This document shows, piece by piece, positions 1 through 11,217 of a stretch of 64,000 nucleotides of DNA. The position numbers were made by a program, and so were the translations under genes. Under the pieces are notes generated by a model. It saw only the letters and a list, made by a program, of their open reading frames with translations. It did not search any database and had not been told where the DNA came from. Numbering within the stretch: position 1 is the stretch's first letter; every line of letters starts with the position of its first letter. Source of the stretch: Polytrichum commune (lineage: Eukaryota > Streptophyta > Polytrichopsida > Polytrichales > Polytrichaceae); NCBI GenBank assembly GCA_950295325.1, contig OX485808.1:10602501-10666500 (forward strand). Direction: 5' to 3'.

Positions 1-1
1 G

Positions 2-283
2 GGTACCCACCGACATATCACCCAAGATGAAAACACAGTTGATTTTATTATAGCTTGTGATGTTCTATTTCAAGACGATGTGCATCAAAAAGTAGCATCA
101 CATGTCTTGAATGAGTGTAGGAAGAGGACCCACTTGAGAGAAATTAATTACATATCTACAAGAACAAGTTCTTACTTAGACTCCGTTTGCCCCAATAATG
201 TTGGTGGGGACCCAACTAAAAAGAGCTGGATGTCTAGCCTTGGCCTTCCAACAATTATGTCAATGATCTCAAAACATACATAG
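2..283 (+). CDS. Unidentified open frame running off the left edge
   Basis: The frame starting at base 2 is open for 94 codons to the TAG at 281-283 and has no stop upstream inside the window, so it could be the 3' part of an exon or of a transposon ORF. Near the start it reads DFIIACDVLFQDDV, followed by a mixed charged stretch. It ends just before a GGGA microsatellite. I recognise no family, motif or splice signal. A 94-codon frame can arise by chance in this base composition, so this is a weak candidate only. Confidence 0.2.
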   Translation, partial: GTHRHITQDENTVDFIIACDVLFQDDVHQKVASHVLNECRKRTHLREINYISTRTSSYLDSVCPNNVGGDPTKKSWMSSLGLPTIMSMISKHT

Positions 284-308
284 GGAGGGAGGGAGGGAGG
301 GAGGGAGG
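282..308. repeat. (GGGA)n microsatellite
   Basis: About six consecutive GGGA units lie directly after the stop codon of the left-edge open frame. Confidence 0.9.
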
Positions 309-1190
309 CCATTATTTTCTATTTCAAGGTAACAAGACTTTGAGATTTTTCTCTTTTGAAAATTTTCTTTTATTTGGGGACAACACAAGTAGTGAGAAAA
401 AAAAACAAAGAGGTGCATGGATAAGTAGGTGACTAAGAATATGAGAAGACTCTCAACGATATGAAAATTAAACATGTTGGAGCCCAAAACTCAATCTAAG
501 AAGCCGTCCAGAACCTCCGGTTAAACTCAAACAAAGGATCATTTCATTAGGGGATTTTGACCCCAATTCATACCCATTTCACTCTCATGGACCAAGTGAA
601 AATATTCACGTCGATATAAGATGATGGGAGCTCATATAAACTACCAGATACACCTTTCAAAAATGGAAATTTCAACGTCAATTGGTGAAACTCTTCAAAG
701 GACGACTTGAAAACTCGACAGAAAGAAAAAAGCGAAAACTTTGTTGAACAAAAAGTGGTACCATTCCCGAGATTTGTCCGTCGGTTTTCATGAACGGATG
801 GAATCCCCCGAAAACCACTAATATTAGCACAATAATGACTGCGATAACCAAAATGGAGGAAAACAACACACACACACACACACGCACTGCTTAGAAAGTG
901 AAAGTGAAGGTGAAGTGGTTGTGCGTGTGTTGTATGTAATTGTACCCGGGGTTAATTACCATAACTTAACATGACGGGCTTCTTACTTAAGCCTGGCAGC
1001 GGCCTACCTAATCTGGATCTTGGTGGCAGGGTAATCGTGCATGTCTCCCACGGCTCATTGGCTTGCCAGTCTGCCAACCAAGCAATTAGCCCTGCCCCCC
1101 TGTGCTAATCGCCACTTTTCATGTGGTAATGTGGGATTTTGGAGCCTCGATGTTCACGAGTGTACGTGGCCTGGCCTGGAGGACGGTGGT
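309..1190. other. Anonymous DNA with an (AC)n tract
   Basis: No repeat ends, RNA gene or convincing exon seen. An AC dinucleotide run lies at about 866-883, with a shorter GT-rich patch after 918. Two overlapping minus-strand frames of 103 and 69 codons at 568-887 look like chance: they are low complexity (repeated CVCV) where they cross the AC run. Confidence 0.5.
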
Positions 1191-1880
1191 GGTGATGATC
1201 TTCTTCTTTAGTGGACACTCCCAATGGGATCGAATGTGTTGAATCGACTCTCTGTTCCAAAGGGTATGAGAGTTATCCGCAAAGCCCGTGAAATGAGGGA
1301 CGAAAATACCATGGGTTTTGATCCTTCGTTCAGGAAACTTTTCTACCGAGAGCTCGTCGTGCATTGGAGCTTCTTTGGAAAGTTGGGTGAAGGTTTTGCC
1401 CCGGACTAGATCATCTCATCATTCGGTTGGGTCCCGCCCCTTCCATGTTTCCTTCACTACCTAGTCTTCCTGCCCGCACCTGCGTGGGAACTCTTCCATG
1501 TTGGGAACCAATGTGACAATATCTGGTCACTTAAGTCATGATCTTCTTCACCGGACACTCCCCGTGGGATCAAATGTGTTGAATCGACTCTGTTCCAAAG
1601 GATATGCGTGAGGATATGAGAGTTATCCGCAAGCCCGTGAAATGAGGGAAGGAAAAACCATGGGTTTTGATCCTTCTTTGAGAAAACTTTTCATCAAGAG
1701 CTTGTCGTGCATTGGAGCTTTTTTTGAAAGTCGGGTGAAGCTTTTGCCCCGGGCTAGATCACATCTTCATTCGGCTGGGCCCCGCCCCTCCCATGCCTCC
1801 TCATTGTCCGGTTTTCCTGCCCGCACCTATGTGGGAACTCTTCCCTGTTGGGAACCAATGTGACAATACTCAGTCACTTA
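1191..1880. repeat. Tandem duplication, two units of about 340 bp
   Basis: Two direct units run from about 1191 and about 1537. The shared word GGACACTC falls at 1213 and 1553, giving a period of 340. Each unit ends in TGTTGGGAACCAATGTGACA. The units share most bases but differ by small indels and substitutions, so the duplication is not recent. The short plus-strand frames inside (1224-1409, 1642-1863) translate alike only because they sit on the same repeat. The TGTTGGG start is reminiscent of plant LTR ends, but no primer-binding site or second LTR was found. Confidence 0.75.
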
Positions 1881-1970
1881 AGCCATTAAGCTCCTTTTGG
1901 CATGTGAAGGAACTTCATCAATTAACGTGGGAATAATGAAAGTGATGTCAACTTGAATATTTGTGATTTT

Positions 1971-2115
1971 GACCGGGTATTGTCACATTGGTTCCCAACG
2001 TGGAAGAGTTCCCATGCATGTGCGGGCAGGAAAACCGGGTAGTGAAGGACGCGGTGGGAGAGGCAGGGCCTAGCAGAATGAAGATGTGATCTAGCCCGGG
2101 GCGAAGCTTTTGGGA
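1971..2115 (-). repeat. Inverted partial third copy of the 340-bp unit
   Basis: The reverse complement of 1971-2115 matches the last ~140 bases of each unit at 1191-1880, including the Cys/Pro-type GC-rich patch and the TTGGGAACCAATGTGACA end. Together the three copies form a tandem plus inverted arrangement around a 90-bp spacer. Confidence 0.75.
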
Positions 2116-2875
2116 TCTCTTTCCTTTCCCTCAAAAAAATTAGAGAGTATAAGGGTTTAAAATAGGGTATGCGCATGGGACCTACTGCCCTAAATCTCGA
2201 ATCAACCTACGCAAGGTTAGCTTGGTCCACCCATTCTAGTAGGACAAGCAAGGAAGTTGGTTTTTAATAACCTGAGACCACACTTTGTGTATGGTAGTTT
2301 AAGCTTTCATAAAACTTGGGTGACTTTGTGTCAATTCTCATAAACTCAAGGTTTGCGACTAAACCCATGGTTTCATTTTCTTTAATTTTACAAATAAGTT
2401 TGTTGATCTAGTAGAGTTATTTGTAAAGTCTTGACATCAAACTCAGTTGTTGAGTTGGCTAAAACATGTAAGTTTGAGAGATGATGCATGAAGTCACTCA
2501 AATTTTTATTGTTAACTTACCATATTCAATGAGTGATGTCGGGTTATTAAAAACATGCTTTCTAGCTTGTTTTATTGGATGGAAGGTCCAAGCTACAGAG
2601 CCTTGCATGGGTTGATACAAGATTTTGGGTAATGGGTCTCATGGGCACACTCTATTTGAGATCTTGAAGTTCTCTCAAATTTTATGGGATGGCAAGACAC
2701 TATAACTAGAGAACCGGATCTAAATTAAGGGAATTTTACTTAATCATTGATTACCTTGAGTTCCATGATAAGCGGGTCCATGCACATAGCGCAATCTCAC
2801 TAGGACACATGTATTTATGGTGTCCATTCTTGAGCCTTGTCATATACCACTCAAATATAGGCATCCAATCAAGAA
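2116..2875. other. Anonymous AT-rich stretch
   Basis: I see no repeat ends, RNA gene or coding signal here. It abuts the left target-site duplication of the Mutator-like element at 2886. Confidence 0.4.
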
Positions 2876-2885
2876 GAGGGACCAC

Positions 2886-3176
2886 GGGGCTCCCTAAATA
2901 CCCCCGACGAGCGTTGCAGGTGTCAGGTTCGGAGGCCAGGTTCGGTGGGGTTTATTTTTCTGGCCCTCCCCGTTTTAGCCACTTGGTAACTTTTTTTGGT
3001 TTTTTTTTTGCTAGATTTGGGTCCTGCGGCCCCAAATTACCCTAGGGAGCCCCTTATGAGATCAAATAAGGCCCCACCCAATTAAAAAAATAGGGGGCAT
3101 GTTTTATGCCAACCCTGCCACCCCCTCCCGAACCTAGCCTCCGAGCCACGCTCGTCGGGGGTATTTAGGCAAATCC
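2886..3176. mobile_element. Mutator-like MITE with 10-bp target-site duplication
   Basis: A 291-bp element flanked by perfect 10-bp direct repeats GAGGGACCAC (2876-2885 and 3177-3186). Its ends are inverted repeats: CCTAAATACCCCCGACGAGC at the left reappears in reverse complement at about 3149-3169, continuing less exactly through a shared GGTTCGG/CCGAACC block. The first ~8 bases at each end match poorly. Duplications of 9-11 bp are characteristic of the Mutator superfamily. There is no transposase; the 78-codon frame across it is a shadow. It could be a different superfamily with an unusually long duplication, but Mutator fits best. Confidence 0.8.
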
Positions 3177-3186
3177 GAGGGACCAC

Positions 3187-5480
3187 ATAACGCCCACATA
3201 CTAAATGCCAAATAAATGTTTGTCATATAGAATCCGAAAAGGTAGGTGGCCATTTTGCATGCTTATTTTACACATAAAGAGTGGAGTTTACATGAGTGCA
3301 AAATGGAGTTCAAATTGTGGATAGTCTTCTAATAACAACAATTTCTTTGGTGTATAGTTCAATTGCGAAACAAAGCCCCCTTTCCTTACTAATAAGAGGT
3401 CCAAGGATGTTTCACCCAACTTTCCAAATAGGCTCCAACACGCAATGGGCTAATGAGTTCTTCATAGAAAGTTCTCTCAAAATAGGAGCAAACCAACGGT
3501 TTTTCTCTCCTTAACGGACTTTAAGAATAACTCTAATATACCTTACAAGTTACTTAAGATTTGCGTGTTATTTTATGGCTGGAAAGTAATGTTGTAGTGG
3601 CGTTTATCTATGCCAATTCTTTTACATCATACTATAAATTTGATGGTACTCATCACCATCCCCATGTAAACGATCTTGCATGGTACCATCTAGAAAAGAC
3701 ATCATGTATCGTTGAAGATTCTCTACATCTACCACGGTGGTGGTAAGGGGGTAACCATGTGGAACTTGAGTGGGTCTCAAAATCCTAGCCAATGTAAGAT
3801 TGCCATGTGGAAAATTTCAAGAATATTATTTACTAGAAGATGAACCAAGAAGTATCACACGTGTACTCATCCAAAAGAACATCTAGCTTCATATCGGTAT
3901 GGGATTCGAGTGATTCATGTCATCGTGTGCATAAGGGTTTGATCAATCTATGGGAACACCAAACTAGGAATTGAGGTTGGCACTAGCGCCACATGGAGTG
4001 GAAATAAGGATGTTGGGGGTTTTGAAGATGAATTTGTTGATGAAAACTAAGACCCATATGGGCGTCCTTGCATGGGGACCACTTTACAACACGACAAAGT
4101 TGTATACATGGTCGGGTTACAACTAGTGCATACATCCCAACAAAATCACATAGTACCCAAACACAAAATATTTGGGCATTGGACAAAGATGCCAATCATG
4201 AAGGACCATCCAATTCCTATAGAAGGTGACCAAATTATGTCTCATGTATTAGTCTTGCCGACAAGGATGGATGCAGGTAGTCGTGTCACATTGGAAAAGA
4301 GTGTATTACTCCAACAATGAGCCAAGGTTTTTGAGGAATGGCAAACCCTAGACATGTAATGCAAGCCAGTTATTGGTAGGCTAGAGCAAACCAAATAACC
4401 CTAAAATCAACCCGGACCAAAATGCAAGGCGCTCGGACCCCTTTACGAGGTCCCAAAAGGATGGGACAAAGGATATGCAATGGGCAAAAGGAAACAATCA
4501 TCTAGACAAATCAACAAAGATGGTATTATTGGATGGACTTTGATTGAAATCATGCCATTGATGCAAAAGTCACGTACAAAGATTGTGACAACCTCTAGAA
4601 TGTTTGGCATTCCTTTCATCTATATGGTGATGAAAAATCAACAAGAAACGAGGAGCTGTCTTGGCAGATTTGGAAGAAGAATGATTGATGAAGTGGGCAT
4701 GCAAAGATGCAAGATTAGACATCCCATCTCTTCTACAACTTGCCGCCTCAACGTAACTCCAATTGGTCACGTGACAGTCTTGTAATTGTCCACTTTAAAA
4801 TGCTAACACAATGTTGTTTTTGCTATGCATGCCACCTGTCCACTTGTACATTAAAACTTCCACATCTCTGATGCTATTGCTTTAGTGATGATTATGGGAT
4901 CGGATATATATTTTTTAAATCGATTGGTCGAGAAGAAGTGTATGGGCGATGAAAGCAGCTTATGGCTTCTAGTGAGACCACGTTGCCTGTGCTTTCTCGA
5001 CCGCCGGATCTGACCGATGTAACCCTCCTCCCCTAATCTCCTCTGTCCACTGCCTATGTTAAAGTTCCGACCTACCTACAAGGCCCGGATCCCATAAATG
5101 TTTTTAACCTTTCAATCTACATGAAAGGGATGAGTTATTGCCCCCCATACCGATTAGGCACTTGACCCTAGTGTAGTAGCTGCTACAACCATGGCCCTAA
5201 TAAACCCCATGAAAGTCTTAGATTGCATATATGTTACCCTAACATAAGGAGCTAAGTTAACACGTGGTGAAGTTACATTTGAATCTTACGTTGCACAAAC
5301 TTACAATGCAGGCAAGTTTGTACTGAAGTGAATGGATTTGTCCAAGTTATACTCAAGGCGAACTTCGAAGCTTTCAATGTCTAGCTAGTATCCTAGCTGA
5401 AAGTGAAAGATTTGGAGCTTCCTTCACCAAAAAGCTTTTTGTTTTAATAATAGGCACCCTAGGTACCCCATATCTCTCAG
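3187..5480. other. Anonymous stretch with scattered short open frames
   Basis: About 2.3 kb without a recognised repeat. Several plus-strand frames of 60-101 codons (3296-3514, 3561-3746, 4072-4320, 4480-4785) lie in succession in different frames. This is compatible with a badly decayed coding element, but none shows a motif I know, and the minus strand gives frames of similar size. I do not call a gene. Confidence 0.4.
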
Positions 5481-5482
5481 TA

Positions 5483-5816
5483 CACTAAATTATAATATGA
5501 TATTCGGTGTCATATGGTATTCTATGTCACCATGGTAATTTTTCGGATGACACTTTGCATGAGTAAGTGAACAAATGTCGTCATGGATGATGGATGAGTT
5601 CATCCGTTGGCCAAAACCCTACCTTCTCTCGTCAACAACTTGGGATGAAATAGTTTCATGGATGATTGAAAAATCGCTTAATGAGTTATAGTAATTGCAA
5701 CACCACAAATCTATAATCCCCCAAATTAATTACAAGGAATGAAAAATAATGCTTGGTTAACAAGTAGGATTGAGCAAGACAATTAGAATTGGTGACACTA
5801 AATATCATATTTAGTG
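5483..5816. mobile_element. TA-flanked CACTAAAT-type MITE (copy 1, full length)
   Basis: The element runs from CACTAAAT at 5483 to its inverse ATTTAGTG, ending at 5816, with TA on both sides. The terminal ~25 bases are themselves near-palindromic (CACTAAAT...ATTTAGTG within each end), so each terminus can fold alone. The interior matches the copy at 44341 nearly base for base over long blocks, for example around TCATGGATGATGGATGAG. TA flanks suggest Tc1/mariner-type insertion; the CACTA start alone is not enough to claim the CACTA superfamily, which makes 3-bp duplications. Confidence 0.75.
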
Positions 5817-5881
5817 TAGTATTGTCACATGTGTGGATTTGACGGAAGGATTTAGTACTCATATCTGGATTCCAAAGCAAG

Positions 5882-6178
5882 TTATTTGGTACTTAGTAAG
5901 TTAAACATCAACACATTAAGGTACGTGTGCTTAACACCATCCTCATGTACATCAGTCGTACATTTGAAGCTTTCTTCAAATGTATAAATACGGTACATAG
6001 TGTTGGGCACTCTACATTTCATGTTGGTTGTGGGTATGCGGCACCTTCTTAACCCAATTCCATGGCGGAGGAGTTCAACCCTCAAAGCATCAAGCCCTTC
6101 CTTGCACGACAACATGCATTGTTCATTTAGTATAAAATAAGGTTGTGAAGTTGGAAAGTCAAAACAAAAGTGAAGCAA
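5882..6178 (-). CDS. Unidentified 98-codon frame
   Basis: A minus-strand frame with mixed composition and a CKEGLDALRVELLRHGIGLR segment. It begins immediately beyond the right end of the MITE at 5483-5816. No known domain, no visible splice sites and no paralog in the window. Probably a chance frame or a worn transposon remnant. Confidence 0.12.
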   Translation of the reverse strand: MLHFCFDFPTSQPYFILNEQCMLSCKEGLDALRVELLRHGIGLRRCRIPTTNMKCRVPNTMYRIYTFEESFKCTTDVHEDGVKHTYLNVLMFNLLSTK

Positions 6179-7291
6179 CGGTTTGAAATTGGTGTTGATC
6201 TATAGATCATATTCAATCAATGGGTCTTTTGAAATGAACTTCGTTGACTCAAACATGCAAATATGTGGAGTTTGAAATTAAGTTATCTAATTGTAAAATA
6301 CATATGTGTTTGATTTGAGTTTTAAAGGTACGATGAGCATTGTAGAACTTCTTACGTGTTTAAAAGGAAAGCAAGAACACGACTATTTATTGATGATGAT
6401 ACCGGAAAAACAATGACGGTTTGAATGAAAGATGATACTTGATCAAAAGCATTCAAGTGAGTGTAACTTTTGTGTAGAATAATAGCGATTATCAAGGTCT
6501 ACGGATGGGATGTTTATTAAAGGCTATTGCAATCAAATCCAATATGGGGACGCTTCAAGGTTTAAGATTATGTTTTGGATTGCATGAACATCTTAAATAG
6601 AGTACTACCTACAAGTCACAACCTTTGTTTTTGTTTTTGTTTTTGAGAAGTGACCTTTGGAAAATGTTGTCTATGACTCTTGCTCCTATTTCCTTTTCAA
6701 GGTTTCATAAATTTGAACATTTGAACCTTATGGTCGGACCCTAGTGTCTCATAAGACACTCGTTAAACCCTAAAACCCGTGTCAACGTCAAAAATGGTTA
6801 GTTGAAGGTGATCAAAGCGGCGTTGAGATTATATGAACGTCTTGTACACAATCAGATGTTCAAAGTTGGTTTTTATTTTTGATCACTTACAACCACAAAA
6901 CCAAATATTAAGGATGTATTTGGAAATCGGTGTCCTGCCATAAGGTTCATTTCACTCTTCTGAATATTTAAAAATGTTTTTTCTTTTCTTTTTTCTTTTT
7001 TTGAAATGAACAAAACCTCATGCTTTAATGGAAAACCAAAATTAGTGGTGTTTGTGGAATAACTTTTTTCTCAACATCGTTTTTTTGGACCACTCTCTTC
7101 ATGTTTTTGTGAATAGACAACTCTACAAGATGTATCAAAATTATGAATCCAGAGGTCTTATTATTGACAGATTTAAGGGTCTACTATGAAAGTTGCTGCT
7201 TGCATTAAAATTTGAATTTTATACCACTGGGTCTTTAAGGTTTTAAACAATTCAACAAACATTACAACTCATGAGTGTGTGGCTCAAACCC
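6179..7291. other. Anonymous stretch
   Basis: No repeat ends or coding signal. (TTTTTG)n-like and T-rich patches occur at about 6628-6645 and 6968-7000. Confidence 0.4.
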
Positions 7292-7294
7292 TAA

Positions 7295-7395
7295 GGGTCA
7301 CTTCACACACAAGACTGGAGGCATGTGACCATTGCAATGTAAGAGCTCTCATTGGTCGAAAAGGCGGAGACCATCCAAGTTTACTTTGCGCTAGG
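7295..7395. mobile_element. Degenerate end fragment of the Tourist-like MITE
   Basis: After TAA (7292-7294) the sequence GGGTCACTTCACACACAAGACTG and about 80 further bases follow the end of the family described at 9258 (the AAAGGCGGAG block is recognisable), then similarity is lost. The other end is absent. Confidence 0.65.
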
Positions 7396-7611
7396 AGGTG
7401 AAGGCCTAAAGGCCCAAATAAAAGTTTGTAAATGAAATCCTACATGACTGGATGTATGTACACCTCAAAGCAGGTGGTCACCACAAAACCCTAGAGAAAT
7501 GGGGTATAAGATCGTCCCCAAGGTGATTCAATTCTTGGAAATGGCTCCCTCCCTCCATCACCTGGCAAATTTTTCACCATTTTTTTGGTCCCCAACATGA
7601 AAAAAAAACTA

Positions 7612-7980
7612 CACTAAATGTTGTATTTAGTGTCACTTACTATTTGAAACTACGCAATGCTTATAACTGTATAACTGCTATAATAGAAATGAATGTCTTT
7701 TTTCTGGGCCAACAGAGGTCAAATTGATTGTTGGGCATTATAGAACAACAACATCTTTACTTGGCCGGAAGTTAAATGGAAGTTGGGTGGGCATCCAGTT
7801 TTAGTGGCACATGAAAATCCGTCTGAGGGATTTAGGGTTTAGGGTTTATATAAATCTTATTGGTCCAGATTTATATACATTCAAGGATATAGAATTACAC
7901 AATGCTATATCTTTAGTAAAAAGATATAGCATTGTGTAATAACTCCAAATGATAAGTGATACTAAAGACAATATTTAGTA
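7612..7980. mobile_element. TA-flanked CACTAAAT-type MITE (copy 2)
   Basis: The left end reads TA then CACTAAATGTTGTATTTAGTG. The right end reads ATACTAAAGACAATATTTAGTA then TA (7981-7982), a worn inverse of the left end. The interior differs from the copies at 5483 and 44341 and contains the perfect hairpin annotated at 7894-7940, so this copy may be a composite. Confidence 0.6.
7894..7940. repeat. Perfect 21-bp-arm hairpin
   Basis: Arms 7894-7914 (ATTACACAATGCTATATCTT plus one T) and 7920-7940 are exact reverse complements around a 5-base loop, AGTAA. It lies inside the MITE at 7612-7980. No flanking duplication is evident. Confidence 0.85.
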
Positions 7981-8079
7981 TAGACCCTTCTTCTTTTTGG
8001 TAAATTTTGGCACCTCATCTTCCCATACAGACTCCAAAATTTTAATGCACATCTTTTGACTCACGGATAGACAGGCCTT

Positions 8080-8440
8080 TTGGTTTGTGGACTATCCTCA
8101 TGTTCAAAATTAGGTCAAATTCTTACGCCTGGAAAGACCGTATTCTTTGCGACCCTCCGGAGTGGCTTTCAGTTGGTGCGTATTCAAGCTCCCACCCTTG
8201 TTTCCGTTGACCTCAAACGATGCACGGGGCTCAAGAGCCACCTTTTCTATTACTTGCACCTTCACACAAAGTTTGGGTTTAATAACATTACAACGTGGCT
8301 AGATGATGGTCTCTTTCCAAAAAACGAGGTTGCGATTGAAAAACTTTGATAAATTATAGTTGTTTTTTTAGAACTTTACAGTACACAATTTGAGTGCTCC
8401 CCATATATGGGGACTCCTGTAACTAAAGGAGAAGTATGTT
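8080..8440 (+). repeat. Dispersed repeat with a conserved short frame (copy 1)
   Basis: The open frame 8080-8349 (89 codons, beginning at a TTG codon; an in-frame TAG lies just upstream) reads APTLVSVDLKRCTGL in its middle, vaguely like a leucine-rich repeat. Its end, WLDDGLFPKNEVAIEKL, matches the frame encoded at about 45510 (ELHDGSFPNEEVAIKR), and the ~90 bases after the stop (AGTTGTTT...GAGTGCTCC...AAAGGAG) are also shared. The frame and a 3' tail conserved together suggest the 3' end of a decayed mobile element or of a captured gene. The family is unknown. Confidence 0.35.
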
Positions 8441-8558
8441 CGTCCGATAGCTAGTCCTATAGAACACAACCAAGGAGTTAAGCAAAGTCATGTAGAAGTT
8501 TTGTGTTGCTTCACTTGTAAAATACACGATCCCAAACAACATGTCCCAAACAACAAAG

Positions 8559-9049
8559 CGAGGGAATTATCGCATACCAACATACCTCTCATTCATCCAA
8601 CATAACCGATCGTTCATCCAAGAGGCATCAAGGAACTATGAGAACTCCTCTCAATGTTTCATTTATGTAGGCACAACATCATCCCCAATTCCAAAGCATA
8701 TGTCCACAACCTTATCGATAACCAACTTGAACAGGTGCATAACTTGCCGATTCCATGGTTTGTCAACTACTCTCCTCTCGATGGTTATCTAGTCCAAAAA
8801 AACTTGACCCCCTATAAGTTTGTGGCCAATCAATGTCAAACGATTCTGAACCCCAAACCCTAACCCTAAACCCTATGTAAACCTTGGACCCATTCGGGCC
8901 ATTCGGAGGTCTTTGAAGCTATTAATGATGTCAAATGAAGTAAAACTAACAACCTCCGAGTTGCATACTATTTCAAACCTTTCACATTGAATGAACGAGA
9001 GGATGAATGAGAGGTAGGCACGCTCGTATACGATATATCTCTCTCTCTC
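8559..9049. mobile_element. GA-ended MITE (copy a)
   Basis: The left end GAGGGAATTATCGCATACCA leads to CTCTCATTCATCCAACAT; the right end carries the inverse (GAACGAGAGGATGAATGAGAGG ... ATATCTCTCTCTCTC). At about 490 bp it is longer than the usual 250-bp copies and holds unrelated interior DNA, including a short telomere-like patch (AACCCTAACCCTAAACCCT, about 8857-8875). Target duplications cannot be read because the ends merge into GA/CT runs. Confidence 0.55.
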
Positions 9050-9257
9050 GCCCTAAACAACTACTGTGGAGGTTGGGTTCGAAATGAAAATTGCATTGCT
9101 TCGAGTGGAGGCACACGGCCAGATGTTCGAAGGGGTGGAAACTAATAGTCGGTGCATATATAGTGTGCGAGGGATATTCATGACTGCTCCAATATGTTAT
9201 ACGGGTACTTGAAGATTGCCACTTACTCCACTTGAAGAGGATGATATCATAAGTTAA

Positions 9258-9756
9258 GGGCCACTTCACACATGAGCCAAGAGCCATGACCATGAAATTG
9301 TGAGAGCCCACAAGAAAGTGTCCAAAGGCTGTCCCAACACACCTCCAAAATCATGTAGAGTGGTCATGGACCCTCAAGTGTAGTGTGAAGTCATATGAGA
9401 CCAGGCCCTCAACCGAATTCTATTTCAATGAAATTTTATTCATACGGGTCCTCACACATGATAAAATAGAATAAACCAACGGTTGTGAACGTTCGCACTG
9501 CCATGGTCTCCCGGTTTTGTGGTAGGCCTACCTCCAAGAGGTGGTTTTTGAAAATAGTCCAAGTGACCATGAAACCCGATCCATTCGATGCCATGTAGGA
9601 ATCCATGTACACTTTACATCCATCTTGCATTCACACACTCCGTTGGTCCCCCAAGCGTAGTGTGAAGTGAACTTGGACCGGCTCCGGCTTTTCCACCAAT
9701 GAGAGTGCTTGAAGTGTAATGGTCACGGGCTCTCAGTCTCGTGTGTGAAGTGGCCC
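9258..9756. mobile_element. Tourist-like (PIF/Harbinger-type) MITE, copy A
   Basis: A 499-bp element starting GGGCCACTTCACACATGAG and ending with the inverse CTCGTGTGTGAAGTGGCCC, flanked by TAA on each side (9255-9257, 9757-9759). GGG/GGC ends with TWA duplications are characteristic of PIF/Harbinger elements and their Tourist MITEs. There is no transposase. The minus-strand frames of about 64-68 codons here and in copies B and C (MQDGCKVYMDSYMAS...) recur because the DNA repeats, and they carry no known domain. Confidence 0.85.
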
Positions 9757-9777
9757 TAAGTTAGCCCACTCATATCA

Positions 9778-9999
9778 GGGCCACACCGGTAGGCCTAGCC
9801 AGAAACACCAGCCCTACATATTCTCCGGGAATACAGGGCTGGGATTTCAGATGGCTGGAGCTGCTGGTTGCAGGCTACCCGCCTTCTTCCAGCCACTCCA
9901 ATAGCTCCAGCCATCTGAAATCCCAACCATGTATTCCCGGAGAATACGTAGGGCTGGTGTTTTTGTCTACTGGAGCTGCTGGGGTTTTTGGTGTGGCCC
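9778..9999. mobile_element. 222-bp foldback element
   Basis: Ends are GGGCCACACC and GGTGTGGCCC. Inside, a long hairpin pairs about 9802-9860 (AAACACCAGCCCTACATATT ... GATGGCTGGAGCT) with about 9900-9962, with few mismatches and a loop of about 40 bases. It begins 21 bp after the end of Tourist copy A, whose termini start with the same GGGCCAC. Flanks are CA on the left and TGG on the right, so a TWA duplication is not preserved. It may be a distinct Harbinger-type foldback MITE. Confidence 0.75.
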
Positions 10000-10573
10000 T
10001 GGTATCACATTGGAATGAGATAATAAGTTAGATCCCCCTCCCACTCACTCCATGGCAGAATAGCCAGGCTCATCAGCTGCTGAGACACCAGCCGCCCGGC
10101 TGACACCTCTGCTAACTTCTCATCAGTGTCCCCAATGTAAGTTAAGTACTTTAACCTTACGGGTTAACTAATTACCGGCTCACCGGAAAAGGTCGCTTTT
10201 CGGAGGCCCCCTTGCCACAATGCCTAACTTACAGGTGGCCAAGTGCCATTGGAAGCACGTGCCACCGAGCCCCTTCTCGCACAAGGACTTAACGCCCCAT
10301 ATTCCCGTCTTTGGTACTTCACGGGTGGTTTAGGGGCTAGGTAACCGTCGAGAGGAGAGTGGATGACTCGATGTGGCTTGTCATTCATCTCCTTGATGTT
10401 GGTTATCGGACATAACCGATCAGCTCATGGACAAATCTTGGAATTGTGTGGATAATATCGCGTGTTTACATGAATGAGTCATTGTGACGAGTTTTCATAG
10501 GCGTCCTGTTGTTGGGTGAGCGAACGGTTATAATATGAGTAAAAAGTTGTGCATTAGATGGGTTCTAAATGGT

Positions 10574-10612
<39 letters not shown>

Positions 10613-11217
10613 ACTAACTCACTTCTCCTAAGATATGAAACATGTGATTAGTATAAGATTGCTAGCATATCCAAATCTAGGCCATAGCTACTTTTCTCAT
10701 TATATTTGGAGTTCGTTCTTAGTACCTTGTTCATCATCAAAGTGAAGACTCTCATACGCATTAAATGGTCGTATTCCAGCCCCACCCCTCCCCCCCCCAA
10801 GCAAAACTATCTTGACTATCTTGACTAGGATGATTATTATGTTTTGAACACACAATCCAATCTCTTCTTAACACGAATCCCCAACCTTAAAGAGGAGATA
10901 CATAGACAATGTCACCGTCTACTACTTGGTACTCGGGAATCACGACCCACCAAAGCATTCTCTCGCCAAATCATAATTTCATAACATTATCTAGCTGAAG
11001 AGAGAAGTTGGTTAGGGCCGGGAACATGTCAAATAAGGTCTAGGAACTATGCCTTTCATATGCCTTATCCAACATATTTGGCTTGAAGAACTCAATTGTG
11101 TTGAGTAAAACAAACCAGCATCATGCACATTAAACAACTGCGGGCCCGACCGTCAATTGCCACCGGCTGGTGCTCTATCCTTTAATAGCGCCCCAATGTA
11201 TATGTCAAGCAGCCTAA
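10000..11217. other. Anonymous stretch with a (CT)n microsatellite
   Basis: A CT dinucleotide run of about 30 bases at 10580-10609 and a short C tract near 10790. The 10.0-10.4 kb part is GC-richer than its surroundings and contains small palindromic words (for example around CAGCTGCTGAG), but no gene or element end was recognised. Confidence 0.45.

Noticed and set aside
1224-1863. Two similar short ORFs as paralogous genes
   Set aside because: They lie on a tandem DNA duplication in corresponding positions; similarity is explained by the repeat.
1191-2115. LTR retrotransposon
   Set aside because: No paired LTRs at retroelement distance, no tRNA primer-binding site such as TGGTATCAGAGC, and no gag-pol motifs.
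7830-7860. Telomere-like TTTAGGG words here and at 8857-8875
   Set aside because: Only two or three units; too short for a telomere, at most interstitial scraps common in plant genomes.
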